NCBI GenBank assembly: GCA_021324855.1
Contig: JAJPIG010000004.1
Span: forward strand, 62,001-126,000
Direction: 5' to 3'
DNA from: Pseudomonadota bacterium
GTDB lineage: Bacteria; Desulfobacterota; Binatia; Binatales; Binataceae
DNA length: 64,000 bases
Shown here: one piece after another, positions 52,209 to 61,110 of the stretch
Layout: every line of letters begins with the position of its first letter
Position numbering within the stretch: position 1 is the first letter of the stretch
Translations under genes and position numbers: made by a program
The notes under the pieces: model-generated
Seen by the model: only the letters and a program-made list of their open reading frames with translations
Told to the model about the DNA's origin: nothing
Database searches by the model: none

Positions 52209-54647
52209 ATGCCGGTTCGGCGCTATGACCAGCCGCAAAGCCAGGGGAGTGCCTTGAAGTACGTCGGCGCTGAAGTCACTGCCGTCAAAAGCAGAAAATT
52301 GGTCGCCGGAAGAGGTCAGTATGCCGGCGACATCTACCTCGACGGGATGCTGCACGTCGCTTTCCTGCGTAGCCCGCATGCTCATGCGCGCATTCGGAAA
52401 ATCGATACGAGCGAAGCGCGCGCGATTCCCGGCGTCGTGCACGTTTTGACGGCCGAGGAGGTCAATCGCGACCTCGGTCCGCTGCTTTACACGATCGAAC
52501 CGGAGGGGATGGGCGCCAAGCGCGCGCAGCTCTTTGCGCTGCCGCCCAAAAAAGTCAGGTTCGTCGGCGAACCGGTGGCGGTCGTCGCGGCGCACGACAA
52601 GTACACCGCGCGCAAAGCCGCCGACTTGATCGAAGTCGATTATGAGAGTTTGCCCGCGGTGGTTGATTGCGAGGCCGCGCTTGAGCCGGGCGCAGAGCTG
52701 ATCGAACCCGAATGGAGCGACAATCTGCTGGGCAGCCGCGATTTTCGTTCCGGTGATCCCGACCGCGCGTTCGCCGAGGCCGACGGCGTGGTGAAGGGCA
52801 CCGTGCGCACGCATCGCTATCTCGGCACGCCGATCGAGCCGCGCGCCTACGTCGTAAACTACGACAGCTTCGAAGGGCGGCTGACGTTCTGGGCCTCGAC
52901 GCAGCATCCGCATCAGCTCCGCGCCTGCCTGGCGGATACGCTCGGCCTTCCCGAGGCAAGTGTGCGCGTGATCCAGGCCGACGTCGGCGGCGCATTCGGA
53001 TTGAAGACGCCTTTCTATCCCGATGAAGCGCTGATCGCGTATCTGGCGTACAAGCTCGGCCGGCCGATCAAATGGATCGAGGAGCGCGCTGAAAATTTTC
53101 TCGCCGGCGGACACGCCCGCGAGGAGCGGCTGCACTACGAGGCTGCGTATCGCAAGGACGGCTCGGTGACGGGTCTCCGCGTGCGGATCATCGCCGACGT
53201 CGGTGCGCAGAGCACGCTCCAGGGCTGTTGGATGGCGTATGTGACCGCATCGTGCATTCCGACGGTTTACAAGATTCCAAACTGCGAAATTCGTCTGCAG
53301 GTCGCCGTCACCAATAAATGTCCATGGACCGCGTATCGCGGCTTCGGCAAGGAAGCGGCGACCTTCCTGATGGAGCGGCTGATGGACGAGGTAGCCGCCG
53401 CGACCGGGATCGATCGCGCGGCGGTGCGCCTCAGGAACTACATCCAACCCGAGGATTTTCCCTACCACCAGGTCTCCGGATCGATTCTCGACAGCGGCAA
53501 TTATCCCGCCGCCATGACGCGGCTGCTCAAGATGCTCGATTACGATCGCTTCGAGAGCGAACGCGAGGCCGCTCGAAAGCAGGGACGGCGCATCGGGATC
53601 GGAATCGCACACGAGCTGATGCCCGAGGGCTGCACGCTGCCGAGTTCGCTCATCAGCGGCTACGACGGCTGCACGATTCGCGTCACGCCGTCGGGCGACA
53701 TCAAGGTGCTGACCGGCGTCACCTCGCCGGGCACCGGCAACGAAACCGGAATCGCGCAGATCGTCGCCGATACGCTCGGCGCCGACCTGAAACGAATTTT
53801 CGTCGTTCAGGGTGACACCGAGATCTGTCCGTTCGGGCTCGGCAATTTCAGCTCGCGCAGCATCCTGATCGGCGGCGCGGCGGCGCGCGAGGCCGCGGTC
53901 GACATTCGCGCCAAGATGTTCAAGGTCGCATCGAAGATGCTCGAGGTGATGCCGGCCGATCTCGATGCCGAGGACGGGCAGATCTTCGTCAAGGACGCCC
54001 GCAGTCATGCGGTCAGCTTCGCCGACGTGACGCGCGCCATCTATCGCGAATCGTACGGTCCGCACGCGCTCGATTTCGAGCCCGGCCTTGAAGTTACGCG
54101 CTACTATCGAACGCCCAACGTCTATCATCAGCCGCAGCTTCATCCGTTCGGCGGCTTCAGCGCCTACCCGTCATGGCCCTACGGGCTTGCGGGGTGCGTG
54201 GTGGAGGTCGATCCGGAAACCGGCGCGGTAAAAATTTTGCGCTACTGTTATGTGCATGATTCGGGCAAAATCGTGAATCCACTGCTCGCCGAGGGCAACC
54301 TTCACGGTGGCTTCGCTCAGGGGATCGGCGGCGCGATGTACGAGAATCTGGCGTACGACGAGAACGGGCAGTTGCGCACGACGACCTTCTACGATTACAC
54401 GATCCCGACCGCGGTCGATCTGCCGCACTTCGAGGTCGAGCACCAGGAGACGCTCTCGCCGTTCAATCCGCTCGGATGCAAAGGTGTCGGCGAGTCGGGA
54501 ATCGGCGCGCCACTGAGCGCGATCTGCAGCGCTATCGAAAACGCGCTCCCGGAACTCAAGCTGCAGCTTCGCGAAACGCCGCTTACGCCGAACCGCGTGT
54601 GGGGCGCGATTGAGCGGGCGCGGCGCGCAGGAAACGGTAAAGCATGA
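52209..54647 (+). CDS. Molybdenum hydroxylase large subunit (xanthine dehydrogenase/CoxL family, form II-like)
   Basis: The 812-residue subunit carries the molybdopterin-cytosine-dinucleotide-binding features of the XDH superfamily: GAFGLKTPFYPDEALIAYLA, GTGNETGIAQIVAD, and the catalytic Glu762 in GVGESG. The active-site loop is AYRGFGK (375-381), close to the AYRGAGR of form II proteins and unlike the AYXCSFR of true CO dehydrogenase. It therefore likely hydroxylates an aromatic or N-heterocyclic compound or aldehyde with water as oxygen donor. It overlaps the FAD subunit gene by ATGA. Order is large, medium, small subunit. Confidence 0.94.
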   Translation: MPVRRYDQPQSQGSALKYVGAEVTAVKSRKLVAGRGQYAGDIYLDGMLHVAFLRSPHAHARIRKIDTSEARAIPGVVHVLTAEEVNRDLGPLLYTIEPEGMGAKRAQLFALPPKKVRFVGEPVAVVAAHDKYTARKAADLIEVDYESLPAVVDCEAALEPGAELIEPEWSDNLLGSRDFRSGDPDRAFAEADGVVKGTVRTHRYLGTPIEPRAYVVNYDSFEGRLTFWASTQHPHQLRACLADTLGLPEASVRVIQADVGGAFGLKTPFYPDEALIAYLAYKLGRPIKWIEERAENFLAGGHAREERLHYEAAYRKDGSVTGLRVRIIADVGAQSTLQGCWMAYVTASCIPTVYKIPNCEIRLQVAVTNKCPWTAYRGFGKEAATFLMERLMDEVAAATGIDRAAVRLRNYIQPEDFPYHQVSGSILDSGNYPAAMTRLLKMLDYDRFESEREAARKQGRRIGIGIAHELMPEGCTLPSSLISGYDGCTIRVTPSGDIKVLTGVTSPGTGNETGIAQIVADTLGADLKRIFVVQGDTEICPFGLGNFSSRSILIGGAAAREAAVDIRAKMFKVASKMLEVMPADLDAEDGQIFVKDARSHAVSFADVTRAIYRESYGPHALDFEPGLEVTRYYRTPNVYHQPQLHPFGGFSAYPSWPYGLAGCVVEVDPETGAVKILRYCYVHDSGKIVNPLLAEGNLHGGFAQGIGGAMYENLAYDENGQLRTTTFYDYTIPTAVDLPHFEVEHQETLSPFNPLGCKGVGESGIGAPLSAICSAIENALPELKLQLRETPLTPNRVWGAIERARRAGNGKA

Positions 54648-55501
54648 TTTCGCAGGAATACGAATTTTTCGCTCCCAAAGAACTTGCCGAGGCGCTTGCG
54701 ATTCTGCATCGTTTTGCCGGCAAAGCCCGGCCGCTCTCCGGCGGGATGACGCTGGTGCCGATGATGACGCTCGGGGTCGCGCAGCCGGAAGCGATCGTCA
54801 GCTTGAACCATATTGCGGGACTCGACTTCATCGTCGAGACGCCCGAGATCATTCGGATCGGCGCGATGACGCGGCATCGCACGCTCGAGACCAACACCCT
54901 CATCCGGCGTTATCTGCCGCTGCTCTCCGAGGCCGCGAGCCACATCGGCGATGTCCAGGTCCGTCATCGCGGGACGATCGGCGGCAGCCTCTCGCATGCC
55001 GATCCTGCTGCCGACTATCCGCCGATCATGCTGGTTATCGGCGCGCGCATGAAGATTGCGAACGCGGCAGGCGAGCGCTGGGTTGCGGCTCGCGATTATT
55101 TCAAAGGTCTGATGGAAACCGATCTCCGCCCCGGCGACCTGCTGATCGAGATCGAAGCGCCGAAGCTCGCAGGACGGTTCGGCACCGGCTACCAGCGTCT
55201 CCATCGGATCGAGGGCAATTTCCCGATCGTCAATGCCGCCGCGGTCATCGAGCAAGGCTTTCGTTCCGCGCGCCTCGCGCTGGGCGGAATTGGCGATCGG
55301 GCGCTGCTCGTGGAAATCGAAAAACATCTGCGTAATGGATTTAATGACGCCGCGCTCGACGCAATTTCGGACGCGGCCTACGCCGTGGCCAAAGACGCGC
55401 CGTCCGATTTGAACGGCGATACCGAATATCGGCGCGCGATGGCGCGCGTCTTTGCAAAGCGTGCCGTCAAGCTCGCCGCCGCCGCGATCCCGGCGAATTG
55501 A
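54644..55501 (+). CDS. Molybdenum hydroxylase FAD-binding medium subunit (CoxM-like)
   Basis: The 285-residue product is a CO-dehydrogenase-type flavoprotein domain: the first FAD loop ARPLSGGMTLVPMMTLG (the AGGHSL-type motif in a variant form) and the second loop RHRGTIGGSLSHADPAADYP. The C-terminal CoxM-like domain follows. It passes electrons from the iron-sulfur subunit to an acceptor. It overlaps the large-subunit gene by four bases and the iron-sulfur gene follows after 19 bases. Confidence 0.93.
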   Translation: MISQEYEFFAPKELAEALAILHRFAGKARPLSGGMTLVPMMTLGVAQPEAIVSLNHIAGLDFIVETPEIIRIGAMTRHRTLETNTLIRRYLPLLSEAASHIGDVQVRHRGTIGGSLSHADPAADYPPIMLVIGARMKIANAAGERWVAARDYFKGLMETDLRPGDLLIEIEAPKLAGRFGTGYQRLHRIEGNFPIVNAAAVIEQGFRSARLALGGIGDRALLVEIEKHLRNGFNDAALDAISDAAYAVAKDAPSDLNGDTEYRRAMARVFAKRAVKLAAAAIPAN

Positions 55502-55520
55502 ACAACCCTCGAGAGCGTCG

Positions 55521-56000
55521 ATGAGAGTACCGATCGAAGTCACCGTCAACGGCAAGGCCCATCGGGTCGAGGTCGACACGCGCACTGTGCTCGCCGACAT
55601 GATTCGCGATCAACTGCGGCTGACCGGGACGCACGTCGGCTGCGGCACCGGCAGTTGCGGCGCGTGCACCGTGATGCTCAACGGGCGCACAGTGAAGTCG
55701 TGCTGCATCCTTGCGCCGGATGTCGATGGGCAGGAGATCATGACCATCGAGGGTCTGGCCGATGACCCGCGCCATCTGCATCCGATCCAGGAAGCGTTCG
55801 TGGTCAATCACGGCCTGCAGTGCGGCTATTGCACGCCTGGGATGGTTCTGTCGGCGTTGCAGCTTCTGAACGAAAATCCGCATCCGGCGGAAGCTGAGAT
55901 TCGACGCGGCATCGCGGGAAATCTCTGCCGATGCACCGGCTATCAGTTTATCGTCAAGTCGATCGAGGCCGCGGCCGCGAAGATGGCGTCGAAGAAGTAG
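55521..56000 (+). CDS. Molybdenum hydroxylase [2Fe-2S] small subunit (CoxS-like)
   Basis: The 159-residue subunit has both clusters: a plant-type [2Fe-2S] site with Cys41, Cys46, Cys49 and Cys61 (GCGTGSCGACT...CC) and the helical [2Fe-2S] site with Cys101, Cys104, Cys136 and Cys138 (CGYCTPG and CRCTG). It completes the large-medium-small set encoded at 52209-56000. Confidence 0.95.
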   Translation: MRVPIEVTVNGKAHRVEVDTRTVLADMIRDQLRLTGTHVGCGTGSCGACTVMLNGRTVKSCCILAPDVDGQEIMTIEGLADDPRHLHPIQEAFVVNHGLQCGYCTPGMVLSALQLLNENPHPAEAEIRRGIAGNLCRCTGYQFIVKSIEAAAAKMASKK

Positions 56001-56015
56001 CGACGGAGTTTGCTC

Positions 56016-56717
56016 ATGGACAAGATCACGCTCTACCAGTGGCCCGCGATTACGGGCCTCGAATCCGCTTCGCCGTTCTGCATGAAGATCCACTGGGCGC
56101 TGGCATACAAGCGCCTGGTGTTCGATCCGGTCACGATGGCCGACCGCGCGGCGGTTATCGCGCTGAATCCGCGCGCGAAGCTGCCCGCCCTCAAATACGG
56201 CGACAACATCATCTCCGACTCGACCGACATCATACGCTTCATCGAAGAGCGTCATCCGGAGCCGCGGCTCTATCCGACCGATCCGGCGGCGCGCGCCCGC
56301 GCGATCATCCTCGAAGACTGGGGCGACGAATCACTTTACTGGCATCTGGTCTACGAGCGGTGGCAGATCGAAGATCAGTACGATGAGTACGCGGCGCAGC
56401 TCTTTCCCGGCGTGCCCAGGCAAGTCCAGCGGCAATTTCGCGAATCCGTAGTTCAGGGCCTCTACGGTCAGGGCTTCGGCCGGATGACCGTGGAGCAGCA
56501 TCGCGCGAAACTCGGCGAAGCGCTCGATGCTCTGGATGCGACGCTTGCGGATGCGCAATTCCTGTGCGGCAACGAGTTGAGCGTCGCCGATATCGGAGTC
56601 GGAGCCGAAATCCATGGCCTCGACCTGCCGCTAACGCCCGCGGCGAGCGCGGAGGTGCGCAAGCGCGCCAACGTGATGCGATGGCTCGCTCGCATCGCGA
56701 AAGCGGTCTCGGCCTAG
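56016..56717 (+). CDS. Glutathione S-transferase family protein
   Basis: This 233-residue protein has an N-terminal thioredoxin-like domain (ITLYQWPAITGLESASPFCMKIHWALAYKRL, then KLPALKYGDNIISDSTDIIRFIEE with the Ser/Asp glutathione contacts) and a C-terminal helical domain (GNELSVADIGVGAEIH). GSTs in aromatic catabolic clusters can act as isomerases or dehalogenases; its role here is open. ACGGAG precedes the ATG at 56016. It lies 15 bases after the small Mo-hydroxylase subunit in the same run. Confidence 0.9.
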   Translation: MDKITLYQWPAITGLESASPFCMKIHWALAYKRLVFDPVTMADRAAVIALNPRAKLPALKYGDNIISDSTDIIRFIEERHPEPRLYPTDPAARARAIILEDWGDESLYWHLVYERWQIEDQYDEYAAQLFPGVPRQVQRQFRESVVQGLYGQGFGRMTVEQHRAKLGEALDALDATLADAQFLCGNELSVADIGVGAEIHGLDLPLTPAASAEVRKRANVMRWLARIAKAVSA

Positions 56718-56727
56718 CATCGATATT

Positions 56728-58047
56728 TCATTCTGCGGTCATCAGTTCGAGCCACGCGCGCGCCTGGTTGCGCATCGGCAGCTCGCTGGTGCCGGTCCCG
56801 GTGAACGCGCCATCCGCTACGGTGTCGCGGCCGTCATTGCGATGGAAGCTCACCCACTCGCCGGCGCGCACATCGAGTCCGTGCTGTACGCGCTCGAACG
56901 CCTCGAGGTCGTCCGGCATCATGTTCGATGACGGCGAATTCATGAGCATCGCGTAGGCGAGCGTGCGCCGGTAGCTCTCCGGAGCCGCACCGATCAGACG
57001 GAACGTATAGGCCTCGACCAGCGTGCGATCGACGGCGAGCGGCCGGATCACGCGCAACTGATGATATGCAGCCTGGATCGTCATGCTTGGGTAGATGATC
57101 GAATTGTGACGGTTGACCGAAAGGATCTCACGCATCCGCTCGGTTCCGCGCGCCTGCTCCAGCGCGGCGACATACGGACGCTCGTAGCTGTCAGGGTTGA
57201 AGAACCCGCCCATGAAACTGTGCCCGTGTGGAAACCCCGCCACGCCAATCCGGTCCATGATTGATTGCGGCGTGCCGTTCTTGCCGATGGTCGAGAGCGT
57301 CTCGCCGACCCACGAATCGGCTGGCGTCTCGGGGTCGCTCATTTCTGCGAGTTGCGTGCGCGCCGACTCGATCGCCGATTCGTGCACGCTCAATGCATGC
57401 ATCGTGTCATTCAGATTCTCGAGAAACAGCTTCCAGTTGTTGCGCTGGAGGACGCGGAAAGGCGGATCGGCAATTTCGATTCGTCCGGACGGCGCCCGAT
57501 CGGCAATATCGTCGAGCGAAGTGACGATCCCGTCCAGGAAGCTCCGCAGGTCCGGACCCTCCGCGGCGAGGCTTGCGAAGACGAATCCCCGGTAGCTGTC
57601 GACCCGCGGCGCCGACGGCATCCAGAAAGCGCGATCGGCGACATCGAACGCGGTGCCGTCGTAGCCCCGGCGAAGCGGCACAGAGAGCACTGAGCCGTCG
57701 GTGCGGAACGTCCAGCCGTGATAGCAGCATCGAAAATGTCGCACGTTGCCCGCGCCGCCGACCAGCCGCGCGCCGCGATGGCCGCATCGATTGTAAAGCG
57801 CCCGAATCGATCCGTCGTCGTGCCGCACGATCACCATCGGCTGCCGGCCGATTTGCGTTGTGAGATAGTCGCCCGGCTTTGGAAGCTGGCTTTCGTGCGC
57901 GACGTAAATCCAGGTGCGTTCGAAGATACGTTCCATCTCGAGCGCGAAAATCGCGGGATCTACGTAGATCGAGCGATGCACCCGGTTTGGTTCCACCAGC
58001 CGTCGCAGTGCGTCAGGGCTGATGCGTGATGAGTCGGGCACCGGCAT
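56728..58047 (-). CDS. Rieske aromatic ring-hydroxylating dioxygenase alpha subunit
   Basis: The 439-residue protein has a Rieske site (Cys88, His90, Cys107, His110; CGHRGA and CCYHGW) and a mononuclear iron site (Asp214, His217, His222; NLNDTMHALSVH). Length and the CYHGW form match ring-hydroxylating dioxygenase alpha subunits. No beta subunit, ferredoxin or reductase is adjacent, unlike the NagGH-like pair. GGAGG lies seven bases before the ATG. It is convergent with the GST gene and divergent from the 4-cresol-dehydrogenase-like gene. Confidence 0.92.
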   Translation of the reverse strand: MPVPDSSRISPDALRRLVEPNRVHRSIYVDPAIFALEMERIFERTWIYVAHESQLPKPGDYLTTQIGRQPMVIVRHDDGSIRALYNRCGHRGARLVGGAGNVRHFRCCYHGWTFRTDGSVLSVPLRRGYDGTAFDVADRAFWMPSAPRVDSYRGFVFASLAAEGPDLRSFLDGIVTSLDDIADRAPSGRIEIADPPFRVLQRNNWKLFLENLNDTMHALSVHESAIESARTQLAEMSDPETPADSWVGETLSTIGKNGTPQSIMDRIGVAGFPHGHSFMGGFFNPDSYERPYVAALEQARGTERMREILSVNRHNSIIYPSMTIQAAYHQLRVIRPLAVDRTLVEAYTFRLIGAAPESYRRTLAYAMLMNSPSSNMMPDDLEAFERVQHGLDVRAGEWVSFHRNDGRDTVADGAFTGTGTSELPMRNQARAWLELMTAE

Positions 58048-58138
58048 CGGGCGACCTCCAATAATCTCAGGTTATCGCATTTTCCGTCACGTGAGCTAAT
58101 CTCCCGGGATTGAGCGAGATGTAACGAAGGAGCAGCGG

Positions 58139-59644
58139 ATGACGACGGTTCCGAAAGCGTTCTGGGATGAGCTGCGCGGCGAGCTCGGCGCGGAAGCGAT
58201 CGATTTTTCAAGCGCGGCCGTCGCCGACTACGGCGCTAACATGATGCCCTCGGGCGATCGGCTGCCGGGCGGCGTCGTCTACCCAGCCTCGACCGCCGAA
58301 GTGCAGACCGTCGTGCGCGCCGCCAATCGCCATCGCGTGACGCTGTGGCCCATCAGCACCGGCCGCAACGTCGGGATTGGCGAGAAGAGCCCCGTGCGCG
58401 AAGGACAGGTGGTGGTGCATCTGCGCCGCATGAACAAAATCCATGAAATCGACGAGACGCTATGCTTTGCCGACCTCGACCCGGGCGTGACGTTCAAGCA
58501 GCTTTACGAGGAACTCGGACGCCGCGGCCACAAGCTCATGATGTCGAGCACGTCGGGGCCGACCGACGGCAGTATCGTCGGCAACGCGATCGACAAGGGC
58601 GCCGGCTACACGCCGTACTTCGATCACTTCGGGATGACCTGCGGGCTTGAGGTCGTGCTTGGCGACGGCCGCATTCTGCGCACCGCCGACGGCGCGTCGC
58701 CGGGCGCGAAGACCTGGCATCTGGTGAAGTATGGGCTTGGTCCGTTTCTAGATGGCCTTTTTGTACAATCGAATTTCGGAATTGTGACGCGCGCCGGGAT
58801 GTGGCTGATGCCGCGGCCACCAGTGATCCGCGCCTTCATCTTCACTTTTCCCGATGATGACGATTTCGGCGCGATTATCGATTTGATCCGTCCGCTGAAG
58901 CTCAACAATCTCGTGCCCACCCTGCTCAAGGTCACCAACGACGTCTACAGCCTCGGCACGGTTGAGACTTATCCGTATGCTCGGACCGGCGGACGCACGC
59001 CGCTTCCCGACGATCTGCGGCGCGAGTTGCAGCGCAAGCACGGGATCGGATCATGGTCCGTGAGCGGCGCGTTCTATGGCGATTCTGAGGAGAGCGTCCG
59101 TCCGATGATCGAGCGCGTGCGGCGCCATTTCGAAAGCAGCGGCAAGGCGCGTTACGTCAGTCACGAGCAGGCGCGCGAAAACCCGATCTTCCGGATCCAT
59201 CTTGACACATTTTCGGGCACGCCGACCGAGGAAGAGATGCCGCTGCACGACTGGCGTCCCGGCGGCGGCTCGATCTGGTTCCTGCCGACCACGCCGATGA
59301 TCGGCTCGATCGCCAACCAGCATCAGCGGATGTCGCGGCGCATCCTGTCGCACTACGGCTTCGAGTTTATCACTGAGTACGTCTGCACCGGACGGGCGAG
59401 CCGCGCGCTGCATCCGCTGATCTTCAACCGCAAGGATGCCGACGAAAGCCAGCGCGCCGCCGAATGCTTCCGCGCCCTGATGGCGGCCTACGCAGAGGCG
59501 GGCTACCCATTGTCGCGGGCTCCGACCGAGTTTCAGGAAGAGGCGATGGCGCGACTTCAAGTAATACCTCAAGTTTGCAGCGATCTGAAGCGCGTCCTCG
59601 ATCCAAACAGCGTCATCGCGCCGGGCAAATACGGGATTGTCTGA
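58139..59644 (+). CDS. VAO-type FAD-dependent oxidase, 4-cresol dehydrogenase (PchF)-like
   Basis: The 501-residue flavoprotein has the PCMH/VAO FAD domain: VVYPASTAEVQTVVRAANRHRVTLWPISTGRNVGIGE, SSTSGPTDGSIVGNAIDKGAGYTPYFDHFGMTCGLEVVLGDGRIL, LDGLFVQSNFGIVTRAGMWLMP, and the C-terminal LKRVLDPNSVIAPGKYGI. These match 4-cresol dehydrogenase and vanillyl-alcohol oxidase. It should oxidise a para-substituted phenol, passing electrons to a cytochrome or O2. No small cytochrome subunit is adjacent. AAGGAGC precedes the ATG. A second VAO-type gene is cut by the right edge of the window. Confidence 0.92.
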   Translation: MTTVPKAFWDELRGELGAEAIDFSSAAVADYGANMMPSGDRLPGGVVYPASTAEVQTVVRAANRHRVTLWPISTGRNVGIGEKSPVREGQVVVHLRRMNKIHEIDETLCFADLDPGVTFKQLYEELGRRGHKLMMSSTSGPTDGSIVGNAIDKGAGYTPYFDHFGMTCGLEVVLGDGRILRTADGASPGAKTWHLVKYGLGPFLDGLFVQSNFGIVTRAGMWLMPRPPVIRAFIFTFPDDDDFGAIIDLIRPLKLNNLVPTLLKVTNDVYSLGTVETYPYARTGGRTPLPDDLRRELQRKHGIGSWSVSGAFYGDSEESVRPMIERVRRHFESSGKARYVSHEQARENPIFRIHLDTFSGTPTEEEMPLHDWRPGGGSIWFLPTTPMIGSIANQHQRMSRRILSHYGFEFITEYVCTGRASRALHPLIFNRKDADESQRAAECFRALMAAYAEAGYPLSRAPTEFQEEAMARLQVIPQVCSDLKRVLDPNSVIAPGKYGIV

Positions 59645-59724
59645 ATTGTCTGATAGGATGCAGTCGAGCCGCGCGGATATCGCACCATGGTGATTCGAGG
59701 TTTGCCCGACAACGGAGGGCCGAG

Positions 59725-60744
59725 ATGAGTTTGCTGAATGTGCCGATCATCGACATCGCGCCGTTTCTCTCCGGTGATCGCGAGGCCAGGCTGCGCGTGG
59801 CCGCCGCGGTGAATCGCGCCTGCGAGGAGATTGGATTTCTGGTCGTCACCGGCCATGGCGTCGATCCGAAGCTCTGCAATCGCGTATTCGAGGAATCGAC
59901 GGCCTTCTTCGAGGCGCCGATGGAAGAAAAGCTTCAAGTCAAGCAATGGGCGGACGATTTGCCGCGCGGCTATAGCGCGCCGGCCGCGGAGAGCGTCGCC
60001 TACAGCCGGCTCAATCGCACTCCGGGCGATCTCAAGGAGTCGTTCACGATCGGGTGGCTCGACATTCCCGCCGATGAATACTTCCATCGGCCCGAGGCGT
60101 ACAACTTTTTCCAGGACAATAGATGGCCCGCGGGGCGGCCGGCCTTGCGCGCGGCTTACAGCGAATACTTCACCGTGATGGAGCGGCTCGCAGCGGACGT
60201 GCTCAGGATTTTCGCCCTCGCGCTCGGTATCCGTGAAGACTTTTTCGCTGACAAGATCGACAAGCACATCGGCGTGCTACGCGTGCTCAATTATCCGAAT
60301 CAGCCCGAGGAGCCGCTGCCGGGTCAGCTTCGCGCCGGCGAGCATTCCGACTACGGCACGTTGACGATTCTGCGCCACGAGGACGAGCATCGGCCCGGCG
60401 GCTTGCAGGTTCAGAATCGCGCAGGCGGATGGGTCGACGTCCCGGCGGTGCCGAACTCGCTGGTGATCAATCTCGGCGACATGATGCAACGCTGGACCAA
60501 CGATCGCTGGGTCTCCACGATGCATCGCGTGGTCAATCCGCCGCGCGATCGCGCGCACGACAGCCGCCGAATGTCGCTGGTCTTTTTCCACGAAACCAAT
60601 TACGACACGGTGGTCGAATGCCTGCCGAATTGCAGCGGTCCCGGTAATCCGCCGAAGTATCCGCCGGTTACCTGCGGCGAGTACCTGCGATTGAAATTCA
60701 CGCGGCAGGTGACGTTCGATCGCGAGACGGCCGGCGCCGCGTAA
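59725..60744 (+). CDS. 2-Oxoglutarate/Fe(II)-type (isopenicillin N synthase family) oxygenase
   Basis: This 339-residue protein has the IPNS-like N-terminal region (VPIIDIAPFL, FLVVTGHGVDPKL) and a double-stranded beta-helix with Fe ligands His207, Asp209 and His267 (GEHSDYGTLTIL, MHRVVNP), and the 2OG-binding Arg282-x-Ser284 (RRMSLVFF). It hydroxylates or desaturates a small molecule. GGAGGG precedes the ATG. It lies 80 bases after the VAO-type gene. The substrate is unknown. Confidence 0.92.
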   Translation: MSLLNVPIIDIAPFLSGDREARLRVAAAVNRACEEIGFLVVTGHGVDPKLCNRVFEESTAFFEAPMEEKLQVKQWADDLPRGYSAPAAESVAYSRLNRTPGDLKESFTIGWLDIPADEYFHRPEAYNFFQDNRWPAGRPALRAAYSEYFTVMERLAADVLRIFALALGIREDFFADKIDKHIGVLRVLNYPNQPEEPLPGQLRAGEHSDYGTLTILRHEDEHRPGGLQVQNRAGGWVDVPAVPNSLVINLGDMMQRWTNDRWVSTMHRVVNPPRDRAHDSRRMSLVFFHETNYDTVVECLPNCSGPGNPPKYPPVTCGEYLRLKFTRQVTFDRETAGAA

Positions 60745-60795
60745 GCGGCCCCGATCGCGGTCAACTGTCAGCGCGAAACAGATCCGGGCAGTCGC

Positions 60796-60981
60796 TTACG
60801 CCCGCTCTTCCAGTGTAGTGATTGACACGTGGCCCGCGTTCGCGGCCTGCGAGTGCGCGGCGCTGTAGATGTAGGCCGGTGGCGCGAAGAATCGGATCAG
60901 AAGAAATGACACGATCCCGGCAACGACGGCCGCAACGACGATCAGTGTGGCGATGGTGCGGACCGGAACTCCCTCGTTCAT
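60796..60981 (-). CDS. Small single-pass membrane protein
   Basis: The 61-residue product has one strong transmembrane helix (RTIATLIVVAAVVAGIVSFLLIRFF) and a short soluble tail. AAGGAGAG lies before the ATG at 60981; the frame is open to 61017. No family is recognised. It lies between the oxygenase and the large membrane protein, with a 129-base gap to the latter. Confidence 0.6.
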   Translation of the reverse strand: MNEGVPVRTIATLIVVAAVVAGIVSFLLIRFFAPPAYIYSAAHSQAANAGHVSITTLEERA

Positions 60982-61110
60982 CGGCTCTCCTTTCAGCTCC
61001 AAACCTCGGTCCGGCAACCGCCGAACGCAATCAGTAGCTGATTATTATCACGCGCGGCTACGCCGGCGTAAAGCGCGTACTCAGTCTTCGATCGAAATCG
61101 TCGACCTTCC

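Noticed and set aside
52182-54143. A 653-codon open frame on the minus strand opposite the Mo-hydroxylase large subunit
   Set aside because: It is antisense to a clear enzyme with intact motifs; the high GC content makes long antisense frames common. Its sequence is Arg/His/Asp-rich with no recognisable domain.
52209-56000. Aerobic CO dehydrogenase
   Set aside because: The active-site loop is AYRGFGK rather than AYXCSFR, and no maturation genes accompany the three subunits.
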